Shown: in pieces, positions 59,321 through 64,000 of the stretch
Layout: each line of letters opens with the position of its first letter
How positions within the stretch are numbered: position 1 is the stretch's first letter
NCBI RefSeq assembly: GCF_954871325.1
Contig: NC_088775.1
Coordinates: 64,705,561 to 64,769,560 of the forward strand
Source: Gordionus sp. m RMFG-2023
Lineage: Eukaryota; Nematomorpha; Gordioida; Chordodea; Parachordodidae
Length of the DNA: 64,000 bases
Direction of reading: 5' to 3'
Notes under the pieces: model-generated
What the model was told of the DNA's origin: nothing
Databases searched by the model: none
What the model saw: the letters and a program-made list of their open reading frames with translations, nothing else
Position numbers and translations under genes: made by a program

Positions 59321-59829
59321 ATGCATTTGTATTATCACCAACAAGAATTCTAATTTATGATTTTCACCACTTAAAATTCTTTATATTATTTAATATGGAT
59401 GTGGAAAGCGAAATTATTTATTTACTAAACGTTTCTGATTTAATTATTTGTGTCGACACAATCTGATATACTATGGTTTTTTTTTGCAAAATATTCAAGG
59501 ATTTTTTGATTGAGATTAGTATCTTTTAAATATTTTTATAACATTGGTAACTTATTTTGAAATATTTTAATAGAGTTGTATTATCACCAAAAAGAATTCT
59601 AATTTATGATCTTCACCACTGAAGATTCTTTATATTATTTAATATGGATATGGAAAGCGAAATTATTATTTTACTAAACGTTTCTGATTATTTAATTATT
59701 TATGTCGACACAATCTGATATACTATGTTTTTTTTGCAAAATATTCAAGGATTTTTTGATTGAGATTAGTATCTTTTAAATATCTTTATAACTTTATGGT
59801 AACTTATTTTGAAATGTTTTAATAGAGTT
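59321..59829. repeat. Tandem duplication, two units of about 255 bp
   Basis: Unit 1 (59321-59576) and unit 2 (59577-59829) share GTATTATCACCAA.AAGAATTC, TATGGAAAGCGAAATTATT-like text, GTCGACACAATCTGATATAC and TTTTAATAGAGTTG in order, with about 95% identity by eye. No coding signal. The stretch 59830-60840 shows only a lone TAGTGTTGTTAAATGG tip at 60206. Confidence 0.9.
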
Positions 59830-60205
59830 GAGGCATTATTTATAAAATATTTAATATTTATTTGCATTTTCATATCAGTAACTAAAACTGAAAACGTGCA
59901 ATTAAAATCATCTTTGTATTTTATAACGAAATCTATCATTTCACATTATAAATTTAATTTTTTTTATCATTGTAAATTTACTTTTCCATGTATTTAAATA
60001 AAATATGAATGTATTCCTCTTTAATATGAATAAAAATTAAATAAGATGGCATAAAATGTTTGTTTATAAATCCCTAGTTTAAAGTTGTTCAAAATTCAAC
60101 CTGTTTAAAAAATTTGATTTAAATATTTAAAAAAATCCGATTTTTTTATTTAAAAATATTTTTAAAGTATATATTTCCTATTTCTAGAGGTAAAATAGTT
60201 CTACC

Positions 60206-60260
60206 TAGTGTTGTTAAATGGCGCGATTTTTAAAAACGGATAACTTAATTGTTGTAATTA
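60206..60260 (+). mobile_element. Lone TAGTGTTG hAT-like terminus
   Basis: TAGTGTTGTTAAATGGCGCG followed by TTTTTAAAAACGG, as in the other members. No partner end was found. Confidence 0.45.
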
Positions 60261-60839
60261 TGATAATATGAGAGAGGTGATTGATGTTTGAAAGTGTTGT
60301 GAAATGAATAACGTTTTTTGTTTATTATGTTTTAAAAAAAAGGAAAAAAAATGAAGGTGTAATATATTTATCATTTTTATAGAAAGTTTTTTTGATATGG
60401 AATCATCTATCCCTAAATTGTAAATGGGTTGTTAATTGTCAGATATCGCCATACCATTGTTGCTATTTATCTAATAGATTGTTATACAGACATACTCTCA
60501 ACTGCATTCTATAACTGGTTAATATAATTATGCTTCTAGATGTGCCGTCATTATCGTTTGTCTCCTAAAGCAGCTTTTATAATGATTTACTCTGCCTACA
60601 TCATACTCAATTTTTATATTCGTCTACCTTAGACACATCTCCTTCAATATATATATATCCTGCATAAGTTATCATTCTAAATTTTAAATATATGTCAAAT
60701 CTTATCTCTTATTTTGAATCCTCCTATGTATTGATAAGAGTGTTGGCAAATAAAAATTTAAATTCATGAAATATGCCCCTTATGCAATAAATCTACAAAT
60801 ATAACCAAAGCTAGAAAGTTTCAAATCCATGGTCCCTTA

Positions 60840-62514
60840 TCCTCCAGATGTCGAGTTTCAGGGCTACCATGTATAACGTCTACAGATCCTCCTCCATTCA
60901 GTCTATTAAATCTAGCAAACCCTCCCTCTCCTATTGCTTGCCTCCCAGTCAACAAACTCCCAACATACAATCTGGGCCAATGATTTTTTATCTCTACCCA
61001 ACTTTCCCACCATATCCCGCATACCACGGGGTGCTTGTAATTCTTTTGCAGATTCCTTCAACAAGTTAATCCCATTAACAGTAAACAATCCTAGAAACCT
61101 ATCCAATTGAAAAAACACTTTGTTTTACCATATCACCCTTAAAATTCCTGATAATAAAAATACTTTATTATCCAAACATATAAAAACATCAATAGCCCTC
61201 TTCAACCCTGATTCCATACAAACCCCTACTCCCCGAACCTACCAATCCAATCCACTCCCCATTGCCCGTAGGGCTAAAATAAACAAAATAAAGAGCCTTA
61301 ACATAAACTCAGCCCTCCAAGCCATGACCTCTAAACACTCCTTAACTCCAAACAATGAATCCACCTTAGAAGCTTTGTTTCTAAAACATCACATATGTGA
61401 TTCGGAATTTGCCTTCTCAAGCCAAAACGACCATATAGCTCCCGAAATCAACACTGATGAGACAATCAAAGCTGTTAGATCTTTCAAGAGACTCTTCCGG
61501 AGGTCTTGATGTCATTCATGCTATCTTCATCCAAGACATTATAAAACCCAACATTTCATGTAGAACCCTTTTACAGAACCTTACCAGGTTACTAAATATA
61601 ATTCTTAAGGACCCCTTCCTTCAACTATTATTCCTATTCTCTTTGGTGCCCGCCTTATAGCCCTCAAAAAAAAGGACGGAGGTATTTGCCCAACTGCTGT
61701 TGGGTAGTTCTTCCAAAGGACTCTCTCTAAGATCATTGCTTCACGAATAAAGGAACCCCTTTATTCATTCCTGTCGCAACTTCAACTAGGGTTTGGTGTT
61801 CCTGGAGGCTTTGAAATTTCCGCTCACATTGTTCAGTTAACTATAGATAACAGTACACCAGATGACGTGGTCCTAAAACTGGATTTCAACAATGCATATA
61901 ATACAATAAAACGCCAACACTTCGTTCCACTATTTTGCACCCAATATCCCAAATACTCTACTTACATCCTCCACAGCTATTCGAGCCATACTTTTTTAAA
62001 ATTTAATAATAACATAATTGAACTCAAGAGGGAATTCAACAAGGAGACCCCTTAGGCCCAGCCCTCTTTTGCATCGGGATCCACAAGATAATCCAGGAAA
62101 TTTAATCTAAATCTAACCTTACCTTAAATTCCTGGTATCTTGATGACGGCATTGTCTCATGCAACCTCTTCACAATCACGCCCATCCCCCTCATCATTGA
62201 GAATTAATCTCATATAACAAGACTATCATCAACCTTTCCAAGTGTGAGTTTTGTTTTCTAAATCCCACTTCTATCCCTTCAGACATTGCATATCACGTCA
62301 TCAACCAAGACGAGATGACACACCTTGGATCACCTATAGGAGGTGAAAAGGTCATTGAAACATTTTTAAACAAATCCCTTAACAATTTATCGAAATTAAT
62401 CACATTATTTAATTACCTCCCAGCCCATCTATCTTTTTTTTTAAAAAAAATTATTTCAATATATTTAAAATCCTTTACGCCCTGAGATCCTCTATAATCT
62501 TTAAATGCCGTGAC
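60840..62514 (+). mobile_element. R2-like LINE, N-terminal and RT part, cut by a hAT-like element
   Basis: Plus-strand pieces in order: an N-terminal arm (61120-61509), SSGGLDVIHAIFIQDI (about 61506-61553), ALKKKDGGICPTAVG (about 61662-61706), LGFGVPGGFEISAHIVQL (about 61787-61840), LKLDFNNAYNTIKR (61873-61914; RT motif A) and WYLDDGIV (62133-62156; motif C). Several frame changes and stops separate them, so it is dead. The order and motifs match the family at the left edge of the window, which preserves the complementary C-terminal part. The 3' part is lost where the element at 62515 begins. Confidence 0.78.
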
Positions 62515-62579
62515 TAGTGTTGCGTAATCGGCTAATTTTAGCCGACTAAAAACGGCTTAGCCGAGATTTTAGGTGGAAA

Positions 62580-62815
62580 AATCGGCTAAGCCTAATTAGG
62601 TATAGCCTAAAAATCGGCTAAGCCTAAAAATGGGCTAAACCTAATTAGGCTAAGCCTAAAAATCGGCTAAGCCTAAAAATTGGCTAAGCCTAAAAATCGG
62701 CTAAGCCTAAAAATGGGCTAAGCCTAAAAATTAGCTAAGCCTAAAAATGGGCTAAGCCTAAAAATTGGCTAAGCCTAAAAATGGGCTAAGCCTAAAAATT
62801 GGCTAAAATAAATTA
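62580..62815. repeat. 16-bp subterminal array GGCTAAGCCTAAAAAT
   Basis: About fourteen units. The core GGCTAAGCC is nearly self-complementary (GGCTTAGCC), so the array can fold on itself. It resembles an expansion of the element tip sequence (AATCGGCTAATTTTAGCCGA at 62527-62546). Confidence 0.88.
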
Positions 62816-63179
62816 GTCAAAATTCTGCATCGATGCTTAGCATTAATTATTATTTATTTATTTTAGTAAAATAATTTATTTTATTTATATTTAATGTAAA
62901 TATTTTATTATTATCAACAAATAAACATGATATGATTTAATATTTTTTATTTAATTTTATTATATTTTGAAATGAAAATAAATTTATTTATTTGATGTTT
63001 TTTTAATAAAAAAAATAATATGCTGCTATATTGTAAAAATGTAATATTCTTTAAATATAATTTATTAGTGATTTTCACAATCTTCTTTGTAAATACATCT
63101 TTTATTGAGGAATTATATTGTAAATTTTATTAATCTTTTATCATTTTTTTAAAATTATTTATTTAGGTGGATTTTATGA

Positions 63180-64000
63180 AACTTTTTTGATGTTATTTTA
63201 TATGATCTTTTTAAGGATAATATTTTAATGTGACAATTGTCATAATCGTTCTTTTATAAGTTTTTTGAAGAAAGTATGTTAAAATAAGTATTAATAATAA
63301 CATGTGTAAATACAAATTTAGTGAAGATGTACCAATGAAAAGTGACAATTGTCATAATCGTTATTTTTAAAGTTTTTCGAATTTTTTTGACGAAAATATG
63401 TTAAAATAAGTATTAATAATATGTGTAAATATAAATTTAGTGAAGATGTACCATAGAAAAGTGACAATTGTCATAATCGTTATTTTTAAAGTTTTTTGAA
63501 TTTTTTTGACGAAAATATGTTAAAATAAGTATTAATAACATGTGTAAATATAAATTTAGTGAAGATGTACCAATGAAAAGTGAAAATTGTCATAATCGCT
63601 ATTTTTAAATTTTTTTGACGAAAATATTAAATATAAATTTAGTGAAGATAGTGACATTTGTCATAATCGTTAATTTTAAAGTTTTTTGAAGAAAATATGT
63701 TAAAATAAGTATTAATAACATGTGTAAATATAAATTTAGTGAAGATGTACCAATGAAAAGTGACATTTGTCATAATTGTTATTTTTAAAGTTTTTTGAAT
63801 TTTTTTGAAGAAAATATGTTAAAATAAATATTAAAAACATGTTTAAATAAAAATTTAGTGAAGATGTACCATAGAAAAGTGACAATTGTCATAATCGTTA
63901 TCTTTAAAGTTTTTTGAATTTTTTTGACAAAAATATGTTAAAATAAGTATTAATAACATGTGTAAATATAAATTTAGTGAAGATGTACCAATGAAAAGTG
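63180..64000. repeat. Tandem repeat of 110-122 bp with GACAATTGTC palindrome
   Basis: Units are marked by GTGACAATTGTCATAATCGT or close variants near 63230, 63339, 63461, 63581, 63649, 63759 and 63879. Between them lie TTTTTAAAGTTTTTTGA, TGTTAAAATAAGTATTAATA and TTTAGTGAAGATGTACCA. Spacing is 108-122 bp except one 68-bp unit. The same unit occurs in the copy at 35901-37020. The array continues past the window. Confidence 0.9.

Larger units (their letters stand above)
62515..64000 (+). mobile_element. TAGTGTTGCG satellite-bearing hAT-like element, second copy, running off the window
   Basis: It starts TAGTGTTGCGTAATCGGC. A 16-bp array (62580-62815, GGCTAAGCCTAAAAAT with variants GGGCTAAG and TTGGCTAAG, about 14 units) is followed by sequence nearly identical to 36040-36420, then the longer tandem repeat to the end. 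No coding sequence was recognised. Confidence 0.75.

Noticed and set aside
58889-60840. Possible upstream PSMD1 exon (counterpart of AKFGAILAQGILDAG)
   Set aside because: Searched on the minus strand; no segment with matching residues and a GT donor after phase 1 was found.
60821-61118. Minus-strand frames near 60821-61118
   Set aside because: They lie opposite the N-terminal part of the plus-strand LINE and show no motif.
62580-62815. A short regular array that might be taken for CRISPR or telomere repeat
   Set aside because: The units are contiguous, without spacers, and the sequence GGCTAAGCCTAAAAAT is not a telomere repeat. It is a transposon-linked minisatellite.

Overview
This is an AT-rich window (roughly three quarters A+T by eye) from a transposon-laden animal nuclear genome. 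Spliceosomal introns, a eukaryotic tRNA-Ser, RTE and R2-like LINEs, hAT and piggyBac transposons and Ty3/gypsy relics point to a metazoan, most likely an arthropod; the species cannot be fixed from sequence alone. It is not a bacterial or viral window, and I found no CRISPR array or defence island.

Host genes. Two were found. One is a tRNA-Ser(CGA), minus strand, 9183-9262. The other is the 3' part of a gene for the 26S proteasome base subunit Rpn2/PSMD1, minus strand, seven coding exons scattered from 58127 down to a stop at 35592. Its exons are short (51-219 bp) and its introns reach 11.3 kb and are full of transposons. Exon phases are compatible throughout, and the last exon encodes the conserved Rpn13-binding tail (PPEPFKYFD). 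The N-terminal part lies beyond the right edge or was not recognised.

Layout. 1-2000: C-terminal end of a LINE with a restriction-like endonuclease domain, itself interrupted by a 460-bp insertion. 2900-4030: diverged tandem repeats. 4080-6185: gypsy fossil abutting an RTE LINE (6190-8460), which carries a perfectly delimited foldback hAT MITE (7956-8386). 8739-9050: 20-bp satellite, followed by the tRNA. 11895-22823: a retroelement fossil split by an 8.25-kb hAT element (13012-21266) with very long inverted terminal repeats that contain a 22-bp minisatellite, a broken BED-finger hAT transposase and a piggyBac relic. 24690-26080: gypsy fossil. 26081-32914: a four-layer nest of hAT-like and piggyBac elements. 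32930-34500: gypsy fossil with a hAT insertion. 35592-58127: PSMD1, with piggyBac foldbacks, composite MITEs, an LTR element lacking genes, gypsy fossils and two hAT relics in its introns. 58197-64000: a MITE, a 255-bp tandem duplication, a second copy of the R2-like LINE and a satellite-bearing hAT-like element that runs off the window.

A recurring theme is a set of hAT-like termini beginning TAGTGTTG (13012, 10042, 33361, 35901, 41761, about 51393, 60206, 62515; a relative at 25239). Several carry short tandem repeats close to their tips, so in this genome hAT ends and satellite arrays seem to arise together. Many target-site duplications are perfect and were read directly from the sequence.
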